Assembly: GCF_047675955.1 (NCBI RefSeq)
Contig: NC_132927.1
Span: 67,375,702-67,439,701, forward strand
Source of the DNA: Chlorocebus sabaeus
Lineage: Eukaryota; Chordata; Mammalia; Primates; Cercopithecidae
DNA length: 64,000 bases
Direction of reading: 5' to 3'
Shown here: positions 1 to 10,295 of the stretch, piece after piece
Layout of the letters: each line of letters opens with the position of its first letter
Numbering within the stretch: position 1 is the stretch's first letter
The notes under the pieces: generated by a model
Database searches by the model: none
Told to the model about the DNA's origin: nothing
What the model saw: the letters and a program-made list of their open reading frames with translations, nothing else
Position numbers and translations under genes: made by a program

Positions 1-329
1 CAATAGAATGTATCAGGGATGCCTAATTTAAGTTGGAGGAGCTGGAAGACCTTTGTAAGTAAGTATTATTTAAGCTGAATCTTTAAAAATGAGTAGGTTT
101 TAACCAGGATGTGGCAAAAAGTAGCCTGATGTTCACCAATCTCATTTCCTCTTCTGGACACACAGGAAGACTTTTTTTTCTTCCCCTTACCGCCTTTGCA
201 GTTAAGTTATGGTCATATGACTGTGATCTGGCCAATGGGGTATGGGCAGACCCTATTGGTGTGATATATACCATTTTCAGGCCTGACCAGAAAACTTCTT
301 GCATAATCACTCACACTCTCTTCTCTTTC
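1..329. other. Unique sequence
   Basis: No repeat family or exon recognised. The 3' edge, ACTCTCTTCTCTTTC at 315-329, is the left target-site duplication of the following Alu. Confidence 0.6.
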
Positions 330-640
330 TTTTTTTTTTTTTTTTTTTTTTTTTTTTGAGACGGAGTCTCGCTCTGCCGCCCAGGCTGGAGTACAGTGGC
401 CGGATCTCAGCTCACTGCAAGCTCCGCCTCCCGGGTTCACGCCATTCTCCTGCCTCAGCCTCCCGAGTAGCTGGGACTACAGGCGCCCGCCACCTCGCCT
501 GGCTAGTTTTTTTTGTATTTTTTAGTAGAGACGGGTTTCACCGTGTTAGCCAGGATGGTCTCGATCTCCTGACCTCATGATCCGCCCGTCTCGGCCTCCC
601 AAAGTGCTGAGATTACAGGCTTGAGCCACCGCGCCCGGCC
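330..640 (-). mobile_element. Full-length AluY, Old World monkey type
   Basis: Antisense Alu: poly-T from 330, then GAGACGGAGTCTCGC and a CpG-rich body, ending GCTTGAGCCACCGCG. A perfect 15-bp target-site duplication (ACTCTCTTCTCTTTC, 315-329 and 641-655) brackets it. The CTTGAGCC ending and CACCTCGCC variant match what I associate with cercopithecid AluYRa copies. The intact duplication and high CpG content suggest a young insertion. Confidence 0.93.
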
Positions 641-655
641 ACTCTCTTCTCTTTC

Positions 656-930
656 GACTGCTATAACAAAGGCCACATTTTTAATATGCGGATGCCACAG
701 ACTGGGAGAACTCTCAACCCCTGAGTTTCCACTTAGTTCTTTAAGGAGCCACCTGACCTATATCGGACTGTGATGTGAGCAATAAGTACACCGTTTTAGG
801 CATAAGCTAGTTAGATGGGATGATTTGCTACCAAAGCATAATCTAGCCTTATACTACTTCATGTGTGAAATATGGAGGGATCAAAATTTTAGAAAGGTGT
901 CCTGAGGCAGGCAAAGAGCCTATTCTGTTG
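656..930. other. Unique sequence
   Basis: No recognisable repeat or coding signal between the young Alu and the old L2. Confidence 0.5.
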
Positions 931-1597
931 AGAGATTGAGAAAGTCAGTGGAGCCTTAACGCAGTAAGCAAGGGATGAGGTTAGGGAGGTAAGCAGAGGC
1001 CCAGTCATGAAGTATGTGGTTGCTCTTATTAATATTTTTGGACTTTATCCTGTGTGAAGTGGGAAGCAATAGAAGGAATTTAAACGCAGGAATGATATAA
1101 TCATGGTAGTATTTTCAGAAGGTCACTGAAGTTAGTGTTTGGAGACTGCGCTGGAGAAGGCAAAATGGGATACAGGGAGACCAGTTAGGAGACTATCACT
1201 GTAATCTGGGCGAAAGATGAGAGTGGGTGCAGTAGAGATGGAGAGAAATGGAACGTTTGTGCATTTATATTTTGAACTTGAAGGATTAGATTTGGTGAGT
1301 GAGAAAAATGGAAATATCTGAAATGACACCAGCATTTCTAACGTGAGCAGCTGGGTGAATAGAATAGGATGGCAGTACCGTTTAATAATGAAAGGGGCAA
1401 ATTGAAGGAAGAGCATATATGAGAGAGAATGTCAAGAGTTTAATTTTGAGACATCCAGGGCCAGAATCAAGTAGCTGTGTGGATATATGAGTCTGGAGCT
1501 CTGAAGAGAGGTCTAGCATAGGGATGTAAGCTTAGGAATCACTGGCACATAGATGACATTTGAGGCCAGAGGTACGAATAAGATTACCTAGGGAGAA

Positions 1598-1908
1598 GTC
1601 TGGGTGTGGTGGTTCATCCCTGTAATCTCAGCACTTTGGGAGCCGAGGTGGGCAGATTGCTTGAGTTCAAGACCAGCCTGGTCAACAAGGTGAAACCCTA
1701 TCTCTACTAAAAATACAAAAATTAGCCGGGCATGGTGGTGCATGCCTATAATCCAAGCTACTCGGGAGGCTGAGGCAGGAAAATCACTGGAACCCAGGAG
1801 GCAGAGGTTGCAGTGAGCCAAGATCGCGTCATTGCACTCCAACCTGGGTGACACAGTCAGACTCTCTCTCAAAAAAAAAAAAAAAAAAACAAAGAAAGAA
1901 AAGAAAAG
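1598..1908 (+). mobile_element. Full-length Alu in the L2
   Basis: Starts GTCTGGGTGTGGTGG, has both monomers, and ends in an A-run followed by an (AAAG)-like tail to about 1908. Several CpG decays suggest AluS/J age. Confidence 0.93.
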
Positions 1909-2697
1909 TTGGAATAAGAAGGTGGAGTAGAGTTAGAAGAGGAAAACCTGGAGAGTTTTTTATCTTGGAAGGCAAAGTATTTCCAGAAGGAAAGAATGGT
2001 CAGCTGTATCAGATACCCTGAGATGTCACATGAGGTCTAGAAAGATCCAGTGAATTTGTCAACTTGGGTGCCACTGATGACAATATCCAGAGCAGTTTTG
2101 GCAAGGCAAATGGAAAGTGAGGAAGTAGTAACCATGTGTGGGGACATACTTTACTCCGAAGGAAAATAGAGAACAAAGGTCCTAACTGGAGGGATCTGGG
2201 GAGTTTTTTTGGTTTTTTAATCTTATCTTCAAATAATCTTAAAACTGCAGAAGAGTTGCAAAACTTAGTAACATTAGGAAAGCAGAAGCACGCCATGTGA
2301 TCACTTAGATGTGCACACATATAGGAAGAGTTTCTTCCAGAGACTTAAGCACTGTGCTGAGTGATAGGAGGGAGGGGAGGGCATGGGTTAGGGATCTGAG
2401 GAGAGTGGAAACAGGTTGGAACAGCCACTGTGAGAAATAGATATATCCGGGCAGCTTGTATAAACGCTGACTAGCACGGGGCTCCAGTGGAGTTAGAAAA
2501 CCTGAATCAGGATAGTGAAGTGTCTTTCTCTAGCAACTTACATATTCCCTCTGGGTGAGAGATGAGCGGTTGAACAACAACCTGGTTAAAATGAATGGCC
2601 CTGGGGCCCAAGCTGGGTGAGAAGGCAATGAAGCCAGGATAAACTGCTAGCCTGGAAGAATAGGATGGAGTCCAAGGAGCTGGCAGTAGTATGGATG

Positions 2698-2895
2698 AGT
2701 TCTCAACCTTGGCTGAACATCGGGATCACCTGGGATACTTAAAAATAACAACAAAACAAAACAAAAAACTCCACCACTCCTACCCCTAAAAATGTGACTT
2801 AAATTGGTCTGGGGTGGGGCCTGGACTTTGGGATTTTTTTTAAAGCTCCCCACATCATTAACCTAATATACAACCAGGTTTGTAATGCAGAACTC
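2698..2895 (+). mobile_element. MER5A (hAT-Charlie MITE)
   Basis: Begins TTCTCAACCTTGGCTG and continues through GATCACCTGGGA, then GGTCTGGGGTGGGGCCTGG and AAAGCTCCCC, the recognised order of MER5A. An A/C-rich patch (2743-2772) sits inside. Confidence 0.82.
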
Positions 2896-2990
2896 TTGCA
2901 CAACTATTAGAGCAGAGAGTGGTAAATAAGAGCAAATTGGAGTTTTGGTAAAAAGCAAATTTCAGAGGTAGTGATGACGCTAGAGAGAAT

Positions 2991-3332
2991 AGGAGGGAAA
3001 ATTATAAATGAGTAGCTAAAAACACCAAATTAATTGGGTGGGGGGCTTGAGTGATAGTGATATGACCGGACAGCTTGGAGTCAAATGAGGAAAAATTGTT
3101 GAACTGGGGTGAGATAATGGACTATGGCCTGGAGGATGCAGCAGCTGGAAGTGAGGAAAACGTCACTGTTCCCTCCTGCTCTGAGAGATGGAGAAGTAGA
3201 GAGGGAGGGGTCCATGAAAAGGCTGGGGCAGAGAGGTTGTCCAACAAAAGGTCAGATTTCTGCTATGGCCAGAAGAGTAATCAAGAAAAGACCTTGAAAA
3301 TATGTTTCTTCCTCTCAGAAACTGACTTTATC
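2991..3332. other. Unassigned sequence
   Basis: Purine-rich, no exon seen. It may be a continuation of the old L2. Its last 16 bases (3317-3332) are the left duplication of the next Alu. Confidence 0.4.
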
Positions 3333-3632
3333 GGCTGGGCGCAGTGGCTCACGCCTGTAATCCCAGCACTTTGGGAGGCCAAGGCAGGAGGATCACCTGA
3401 GGTCAGGAGTTCGAGACCAGCCTAGCCAACATAGTGAAACCCTGTCTCTACTAAAAATAGAAAAATTAACTGGGCATGGTGGCACGTGCCTGTAATCCCA
3501 GCTACCAGGGAGGCTGAGGCAGGAGAATCCCTTGAACCTGGGAGGTGGAGGTTGCAGTGAGTGAGATTGTGCCATTGCACTCCAGCATGGGCAACAGAGC
3601 GAAACCCCGTCTCTAAAAAAGAAGGAAAGAAA
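3333..3632 (+). mobile_element. Full-length Alu
   Basis: GGCTGGGCGCAGTGGCTCAC start, A-rich tail GAAGGAAAGAAA. The 16-bp duplication AGAAACTGACTTTATC is perfect (3317-3332 and 3633-3648). Confidence 0.95.
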
Positions 3633-3779
3633 AGAAACTGACTTTATCTAGGCTGGCTTGGTACCTGCTGCCAGAACAGGTCCGTGCTCACCCCCTTTTG
3701 TTGTAGGCCTGTGTCTGTGGCACCATTCTGTGTGGTCTCACCCATCCTTAGCTTTACCCCTCTTCACTGAGAAATGGAG

Positions 3780-3868
3780 AGGATCACTTGATCCTCTCCC
3801 AGGAGTTCTTGAATCCAGCCTGGGCACATAGCATGACCCCATCTCTAAACAAAAGGAAAAAGAAAAGC
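3780..3868 (+). mobile_element. Alu left-monomer fragment
   Basis: GATCACTTGATCC, CCAGGAGTTCTTGA and CCAGCCTGGGCACATAGC follow the left Alu arm in order, without the usual start, and end in an A-rich stretch. Confidence 0.6.
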
Positions 3869-3939
3869 CACTATCACTTGCCATAAATAGGAATCAGGAA
3901 GTGAATATTAAAATAAATACAATGAAAACAAAATGATAG

Positions 3940-4170
3940 TAAGTTCTGGCTAGATAGAGTTGTCTGCTGGTAGCTGAGTCTGAGGTCTATACTTTCCTTG
4001 TTAGAAGGAGTTATTTCATGTTGAGCAGATTGAGGAAAAACAAAAAAAAGAAGAGTGATTGGTATAAATTAGAGAAAAGCTAAGGACTATTGGCACCAAA
4101 CCCAGGCTTTCTTCTTGGTATAATCACAAATTAAAGGGAACCAAAAAACCAAAACACTTTTTAATTAGGA
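3940..4170 (+). repeat. Left arm of a 2.2-kb imperfect inverted repeat
   Basis: Its reverse complement is found at 5985-6182. Landmarks shared in inverted order are GTTGTCTGCTG, GCTGAGTCTGAGGTCT, AGGCTTTCTTCTTG and AATCACAAATNAAAGGGAACC. This arm has about 50 extra bases near 4005-4050. Repeat family not recognised. Confidence 0.75.
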
Positions 4171-4456
4171 GAGATGAGAACTTTAGGTGGTACATGGACA
4201 GTCGTTTAATTATATAAGTAAGCAGAGCGGGAGAGGGCCTCACTTGGTATAAGCCACTACGACTTGATTAATCTCATCATTTAGGCAACCTGAGCAGGAA
4301 GTTCCTCACCTTTGCATTCATAGGAAGTAGGAAACACCCAAGGCCCACCACGTCATACTTCCCTGTAACTGGCTCTATCAAAACACTGCAAAGTATACAT
4401 AGATAAGAAAGAAAAAGTCAAAAAGTCAAAAGTCAAAAACTACATTACCAGTATCT

Positions 4457-4751
4457 TTTTTTTTTTTTTTTTTTTTTTGAGACAAGGCCTTACTCTGTTG
4501 CACAGACCAGAGTGCAATGACATGATCTCAGCTCACTGCAACCTCTGCCTCTTGGGCTCAAGCAATCCTCCTACCTCGGCCTTCCAAGTAGTTGGGACTA
4601 CAGGCATGTGCCACCACACCCGGCTAATTTTTGTAGAGATGGAGTTTCGCCATGTTGCCCAGGCTAGTCTCTAACTCCTGGGCCCAAGCAATCCACCCAC
4701 CTTGGCCTCCCAAAGTGGTAGGATTACAGGCCTGAGCCACTGTACCTGGCC
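4457..4751 (-). mobile_element. Full-length Alu
   Basis: Poly-T then GAGACAAGGCCTTACTCTG, ending GAGCCACTGTACCTGGCC. Flanked by the similar words CATTACCAGTATCTT and CATTATCAATATCTT, an aged target-site duplication. Probably AluJ/S. Confidence 0.92.
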
Positions 4752-4955
4752 CATTATCAATATCTTAATACTATTTTTGACCCTGTCAGTACCTTCGCCA
4801 TGTGATATAGAGCCGGTAAGTTGAAGAGACTCACTGCAAGATACAGAGACCAACATGGTTAGAGGGTGTGAAGTTCACACTTAACTGAAGACACCCACCA
4901 CTACTGAAGTTGACATGTCACCACTGTTCCAAAGTGAGAAGTTTGGGAATGTACT

Positions 4956-4996
4956 CGCGCGCGCGCGCGCATGTGCACACACACACACACGCACAC
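4956..4996. repeat. (CG)7 / (CA)n alternating tract
   Basis: 41 bases of strictly alternating pyrimidine-purine: (CG)7, then CATGTG, then a (CA)-rich run. Seven consecutive CpG steps are unusual in methylated vertebrate DNA. Confidence 0.9.
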
Positions 4997-5277
4997 CCCA
5001 TGCATTCACAAACAGAGAGAGACAGTCTTGTGAAGGCAGCAGCAGCAAGTAAGCAGTGTCCTCACCTTACCTTTTGATGCACCAGATACTACCTTCCTAG
5101 CTTAGCAACCTTCCTAGCATTGCAGATGAGGAGCACTAGGACGAAAGGGAAGATTCAAGTTTAAGATGTGACTCCATCCACCTCCATTTGAAACTGTGCC
5201 AACCAGCACACAACTGTGAGAGACTTCGGAGGGATGCACATCACATATATCCAGTTAAAAGATATAGAGATATTTGG
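4997..5277. other. Unique sequence
   Basis: No gene or repeat recognised. It lies inside the loop of the large inverted repeat. Confidence 0.5.
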
Positions 5278-5608
5278 GGCCAGGCGCAGTGGCTCACGGG
5301 ATTAGAGGAACCTGCCACCACACCTGGTCAACACTTTGGGAGGCCAAGGAGGGTCGATCACCTGAGGTTGGGAGTTCGAGATCAGCCTGACCTACATGGA
5401 GAAACCCCATCTCTACTAAAAATACAAAATTAGCCAGGCGTGGTGGTGCATGCCTTGTAATCCCAGCTACTCAGGAGGCTGAGGCAGAAGAATCGCTTGA
5501 ACCCAGAAGGCAGAGGTTGCAGTGAGCCGAGATTGTGCCATTGCACTCCAGCCTGGGCAACAAGAATGAAACTCCGTCTCAAAAGAAAAATAAAATAAAA
5601 CAAAATAA
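5278..5608 (+). mobile_element. Alu with an internal wrong-orientation patch
   Basis: Normal start (GGCCAGGCGCAGTGGCTCAC). At 5298-5331 a 34-base block in antisense Alu orientation (GGGATTAGAGGAACCTGCCA...) replaces the usual sequence before CACTTTGGGAGGCC. The rest is a normal Alu. The words AGATATTTGG on both sides are the target-site duplication. Confidence 0.92.
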
Positions 5609-5984
5609 AGATATTTGGACTCCCTTCCTCTCTCCTCTCTTGAAATCTTCTGGAAGGAATATAAAAAGATAGCAAAGCAAAAACACAGAAAAGTTCCCAT
5701 TTTTCATGAAACAAGGAAACTCTCAGAACCTCAAACCACAAACCATGAGGTATGCCTGCCAAATACTGCAAAGTCTGTACTAAAATTGATGAAATGCTAA
5801 GAGTCGATGTACGCTGCCTGTATCCATGAGCAGGAAATATGTTTCCTTAGAGGGACGAAATCATTGATCCCTGGATTGGAGGGGTGTTTCCCAAAGGGGA
5901 AAGGAGACTTGTGTTACTAGGGAAGAATGAAACAAGTTTAGGTGGTACATGAAGAGTCATTGAATTATATTAAATAACTTAATG
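5609..5984. other. Unique loop sequence
   Basis: No recognised family. The word TTTAGGTGGTACATG at about 5933 also occurs at about 4182 in the same orientation. Confidence 0.5.
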
Positions 5985-6182
5985 AAAAAGTGATTCTTTT
6001 TTTTTTTTTTTTTTTTTTGGTTCCCTTTCATTTGTGATTACATCAAGAAGAAAGCCTTGGTTTGGAGCCAGTAGTCTTTAACTTTTCTCTCATTTGTCCT
6101 AATCACCCTTTATAACAAGGAAAATGCAGACCTCAGACTCAGCTCGCAGCAGACAACTGTATCTAGCTAGAACTCACTGAAG
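5985..6182 (-). repeat. Right arm of the imperfect inverted repeat
   Basis: Reverse complement of 3940-4170 with roughly 80% identity by eye over the aligned parts. A T22 run (5997-6018) has expanded where the other arm has AAAAAACCAAAA. Confidence 0.75.
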
Positions 6183-6222
6183 TTTTGTTTTCGTTGCATT
6201 TATTTATTGTTTATTTTCTATT

Positions 6223-6509
6223 TTTGAGACAGAGTCTTGCTGTGTCACCCAGGCTGGAGTGCAGTGGCATGGTCTCAGCTCACTGCAACCTTCACCTCCC
6301 AGGTTCAAGCAATTCTCCTTCCTCAGTCTCCCAAGTAGCTGGATTACAGGTGCCCACCACCATGCCCAGTTAATTTTTTTTGTATTTTTAGTACAGACGG
6401 GGTTTCACCATGTTGGCCAGGCTGGTCTCGAACTCCTGACCTCAGGTGATCGGCCCACCTCAGCCTCCCAAAGTGCTGGGATTATAGGCGTGAGCCACCG
6501 TACCCACCC
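6223..6509 (-). mobile_element. Full-length Alu
   Basis: TTTTTGAGACAGAGTCTTGC to CCACCGTACCCACC. The 12-bp word TTGCATTTATTT flanks it (6194-6205 and 6513-6524), and similarity extends beyond 25 bases with mismatches. Confidence 0.92.
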
Positions 6510-6573
6510 TCATTGCATTTATTTTAATATTTACTTTCTATTTATGGCAAGTGATACTTTCTTTACTTTTCCT

Positions 6574-6712
6574 TCTTTTTTTTTTTTTAAGAGATAGAGT
6601 CTTGCTACGTGCCCAGGCCAGATTACAGAACCCATGGGCTGAAGTGATCCTTCCACCTTAGCCTTCCAAGTTGCTGGAACTACAGGTACATGCCATTGTG
6701 CCCAGCTTGGTA
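6574..6712 (-). mobile_element. Free Alu monomer / FLAM-like
   Basis: Poly-T, AGAGATAGAGTCTTGCTACG, GATCCTTCCACC, CTACAGGTACATGCC and GTGCCCAGC. Only one monomer is present, as in fossil left monomers. Confidence 0.7.
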
Positions 6713-6740
6713 TTTTTCACTTATGATAATGATATACCTC

Positions 6741-6906
6741 TTTTTTTGTTTTTGACAGAGTCTTGCTCTGTCACCCAGGCTGGAGTGCAGTGGTGCGATC
6801 TTGGCTCACTGCCACCTCCGCCTCCTGGATTCAAGCGATTCTCCTGCCTCAGCCTCCTGAGTAGCTGGGATTAGAGGCACCTGCTACCACACCTGGTCAA
6901 TTTTTG
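6741..6906 (-). mobile_element. 5'-truncated Alu
   Basis: Right arm and part of the left arm only, from TTTGTTTTTGACAGAGTC to CACACCTGGTCAATTTTTGG. The flanking words GATATACCTC and GATATATCTC look like its duplication. Carries rare variants GATTAGAGG and CTGGTCAA that reappear in the patch at 5298-5331. Confidence 0.88.
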
Positions 6907-7560
6907 GATATATCTCCTTTTTAAATAAGAAGGCATTTAGTTGAAAAAACTGGGAATTAATTTAAAGAAAAAAATTGATTTTAGTATAGGTGATCTACAG
7001 ATAAGGCAAAAATTGTGGAAGTGGTACTCAAATGACTGAAATTTATATTTGAGTTACAAGACCCAGGAAAAACTGGTAGTGTTCCTTTGAAGAACGAGTA
7101 TGATAGCAGGGAGGGTAGAAATCAGGGAGAAGCTGGGAAGATGGTTATTTATTTCTATTTTTTTGTGACCTGGCCTCTAAGCCAAAAGAGTCTCTTGGAG
7201 ATGAGGGGGTGAAGGGGGTAGAGAAATTATTTCTAGATTAGAACCCAGAGAGCCTAGAGTGACAGGGCTTTGCTGGGGGCCTTGGCAACCTCCTGAGAGC
7301 CAAAACCTGAGAATCTCAGACATTCTCTGAGATGGAGAGGAAATACTGTCAACAGATTTGAAACACACTAAACTGAAGCAGCTAATTGCCTCAAAGTCCT
7401 TGTTCTTCCTCTACCCATGCTATTTAACAAATAATTCTCCATCACATCAGAGAAATTACAAAGTTATCTCTTTTTAAAATAAAAAAATACTCAAAGGTGA
7501 GGTTCAGAAGTAAAAATAACGAATTATAGAACAACAAAAGAGGAAAAACATGAATGGCAG
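6907..7560. other. Unique sequence
   Basis: AT-rich, no gene or recognised repeat. Confidence 0.5.
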
Positions 7561-8671
7561 GTCTCAAGAAAAGAAAGGCAGGAAAGCCACTTTGGAATCA
7601 ACCAAAAGAGAATGAACAAAAGTGAAAACAATGGAACAATATGGAAAAGAACAAAGAAATAAACATAATCATAAATATTTGATAGTTATGAAAAATAAGC
7701 AATAGAGATCCAGTAGATGCATAATTGGCATTCCTGAAGACCAAGTCAGAACAAATGGAACAACAGAATAATGGAGGAAATGTAACCAAAATGAAGACTT
7801 GAGTCAGCAGGTAGAAAGCACACACTGTGTAAGGTAAAATGGGTACAGAGTGATCAATAAAAAAATACATCAGATTTTTAAAAATCAAGAGCAACACAAT
7901 GTTAAAGGACAATGAAGCAAGGTTTATAAAATTTAACGGCATGAAGATACGACTCATGAATTTTGTATTTTGCCAAATTGTCCTTTAAGAACTCTAAAGG
8001 CTGACCTGTAATCGCAGTACTTTGGGAGGCTGAGGCAGGCAGATCCCGAGGTCAGGAGATTGAGACCATCCTGGTGAACACGGTGAAATCCCGTCTCTAC
8101 TAAAAATGCAAAAAAAAAAAAAAAAAAAGTAGCCAGGCTTGGCCGGGCATGGTGGCTCACGCCTGTAATCCCAGCACTTTGGGAGCCCGAGGTGGGCAGA
8201 TCAGAAGGTCAAGATATTGAGACCGTCCTGGCTAACATGGTGAAACCCCATCTCTACTAAAAATACAAAAATTAGCTGGGCATGCATGATGGCAGGTACC
8301 TGTAGTCCCAGCTACTCTGGAGGCTGAGGCAGGAGAATCACTTGAACCTGGGAGGTCGAGGTTGCAGTGAGTTGAAATTGCACCACTGCACTCCATCCTG
8401 GGCAACAGAGCGAGATTCCATCATTAAAAAAAAAAAAGAAGTCTAAAGGCTATTGGCAGTCATTCTTGAGCATGAATGAACTCAGAGTTTCCACAGTCTT
8501 GAAAAAAAAACTTATTTAAGTTGAAATTATTCAACCAAGAGATTAATCAAAACGGAGGAATCAAGGAAAGAATTGAGGATTTAAAAAAATACTGAAGATG
8601 AGTTTTGAATTGTTTTAAATACAGAACCAGGAATAAATAGCTGTGGAATTTATGGTAAAGAACAAAATGTA
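7561..8671 (+). mobile_element. Old L1 (HAL1/L1M) ORF1-region fragment
   Basis: Patterns near 7728-7800 (ATTGGCATTCCTGAAGA), 7890-7980 (GGACAATGAAGCAAGG, TTTTGTATTTTGCCAAATTG) and 8452-8600 follow the ORF1 to intergenic part of old L1 or HAL1 elements on the plus strand. Stops in all frames; split by an Alu pair at 8003-8438. Confidence 0.6.
8003..8438 (+). mobile_element. Tandem one-and-a-half Alu insertion
   Basis: A left-arm-only Alu (8003-8138, A18 at 8108-8126) is directly followed by a complete Alu (8142-8438). One duplication, AACTCTAAAGGCT (7990-8002) and AAGTCTAAAGGCT (8439-8451), brackets the whole block. Confidence 0.88.
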
Positions 8672-8967
8672 GGCCTGGGCATGGTAGCTCACACTTGTAA
8701 TCCCAGCCCTTTGGGAGGCTGAGGCGGGTGGATCAAGAGGTCAGGAGATCGAGACCATCCTGGCTAACATAGTGAAACCCCGTCTCTACTAAAAATACAA
8801 AAAATTAGCCTGGCGTGGTGGCATGTGCCTGTAGTCCCAGCTACTCAGGAGGCTAAGGCAGGAGAATGGTGTGAACCCGAGAGGTGGAGCTTGCAGTGAG
8901 CCAAGATTGTGCCACTTCACTCCAGCCTGGGTGACAGAGCAAGGCTCCGTCTCAAAAAAAAAAAAAA
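8672..8967 (+). mobile_element. Full-length Alu
   Basis: GGCCTGGGCATGGTAGCTC start and A-tail. Perfect 15-bp duplication AAAGAACAAAATGTA (8657-8671 and 8968-8982). AluY-like GAACCCGAGAGGTGGAGCTTG. Confidence 0.95.
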
Positions 8968-8990
8968 AAAGAACAAAATGTAAAAATGTA

Positions 8991-9288
8991 GGCTGGGTGT
9001 GGTAGATCACGCCTGTAATCCCAGCACTTTGGGAGGCTGAGGCGGTTGGATCATGAGGTCAGTCGTTTGAGACCAGCCTGGCCAATAAGGTGAAACCCCA
9101 TCTCTACTGAAAATACAAAAATTAGCTGGATGTGGTGACGGGCACCTGTAGTCCCAGTGACTCGGGAGGCTGAGGCAAAAGAATTGCTTGAACCCAGGAG
9201 GCGGAGGTTGCAGTCAGCCGAGATCAGGCCACTGCACTCCAGCCTGGTAACAGAGCGAGACTCTGTCTCAAAAAAAAAAAAAGAAAAA
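8991..9288 (+). mobile_element. Full-length Alu
   Basis: GGCTGGGTGTGGTAGATCAC start, A-rich tail. The word AAAATGTA occurs before and after, reusing the edge of the preceding Alu site. Confidence 0.92.
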
Positions 9289-9442
9289 AATGTAAACATT
9301 CCAAACTCTTATACTGTAAGCATAATTCTATACATAACAAAAACGGGGAAGTGAGGGGAAAGGGCAGTGGGAAGCTTTCTAAGCATGTAAATTTACTCAT
9401 CTTTAGTGTCTGGAAAATAATCCACTGTAAAAAATGAGCTCC

Positions 9443-9746
9443 AGCCAGGCGTGGGGGCTCATGCCTACAATCCCAGCACTTTGGGAGGCCCAGGCAGGAG
9501 GATCACGTGAGCCCAGGAGTTCAAGATCAGCCTGGGCAACCTGGGGAAACCCCTTATCTACTAAAAATACAAAAAATTAGCCAGGCATAGTGGCATGCAT
9601 CTGTAGTCCCAGCTACTGGGGAGGCTGAGGCACGAGAATCTCTTGAATGTAGGAGTTGGAGGTTGCAGTGAGCTGAGATCATACCACTGCACTCCAGCGT
9701 GAGCGACAGAATGAGATTCTATCTCAAAAAAAAAAAAAAAAAAAAA
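9443..9746 (+). mobile_element. Full-length Alu
   Basis: GCCAGGCGTGGGGGCTCATG start, A23 tail. Flanks AAAAATGAGCTCC and AAAAAGAACTCC are consistent with an aged duplication. Confidence 0.92.
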
Positions 9747-9747
9747 A

Positions 9748-10072
9748 CGGAAAAAGAACTCCATGAACTGCAGCTTTTTCAAACAAACACAATTCTAATT
9801 TCTTGATGATTTTTGTGTTCATTTTTCTTATCTTTAAGGGGGTTATTTTAGGAATTTTTGTGGTTTACAAACATTTAGCTGAAGTTCAGCAATTCCTTCT
9901 ATTTTACTTTATTTCTGTTTTCTATAAAATTAAACTTAATTTTACTTAAAAATAATTTGTAGAATAAAATTCCACTGTTATCTATTGATCTTTTTGCTCT
10001 GCATGCCCAAGTTCAGATGACATATTCCAAATATTGGTGGCTGTTTCCAGAAAGTGAGATTTGAGACACCAG

Positions 10073-10105
<33 letters not shown>

Positions 10106-10295
10106 TCATGGTGCTTTTTAATGCTTTTTAGAAAAGCTCATTATATATAAAAAAAAACAGTCATTTTTCTTGAGTAGTGTGGAATAGAAGGATAAGATGG
10201 CCCCCATGCCTTTCGTCACCAGATGTTACACCCATGATTATGTGATTTATGTGGTGAAAAGGATTTTGCAGATGTCATAAAAGTTATTAATTACA
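9748..10295. other. Unique sequence with an isolated A30 run
   Basis: AT-rich. An uninterrupted A30 lies at 10073-10102 with an AATAAA about 110 bases upstream (around 9963) but no recognisable retroelement body. Positions 10205-10290 resemble part of a MaLR LTR, not firmly. Confidence 0.5.

Larger units (their letters stand above)
931..2990 (-). mobile_element. L2 LINE, antisense, interrupted
   Basis: Old L2 read in reverse. Phrases such as GACTTTATCC...GAAGTGGGAAGCAAT, GAGTCTGGAGCTC and the block near 1985-2075 follow the usual antisense L2 order. It is broken by an Alu at 1598-1908 and a MER5A at 2698-2895. No coding capacity remains. The right limit is uncertain. Confidence 0.65.

Noticed and set aside
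7561..8671. Possible processed pseudogene
   Set aside because: The order of motifs fits an old L1/HAL1 ORF1 region better than any gene.
8003..9746. Regularly spaced similar units
   Set aside because: They are head-to-tail Alus with separate duplications, not an array with spacers.
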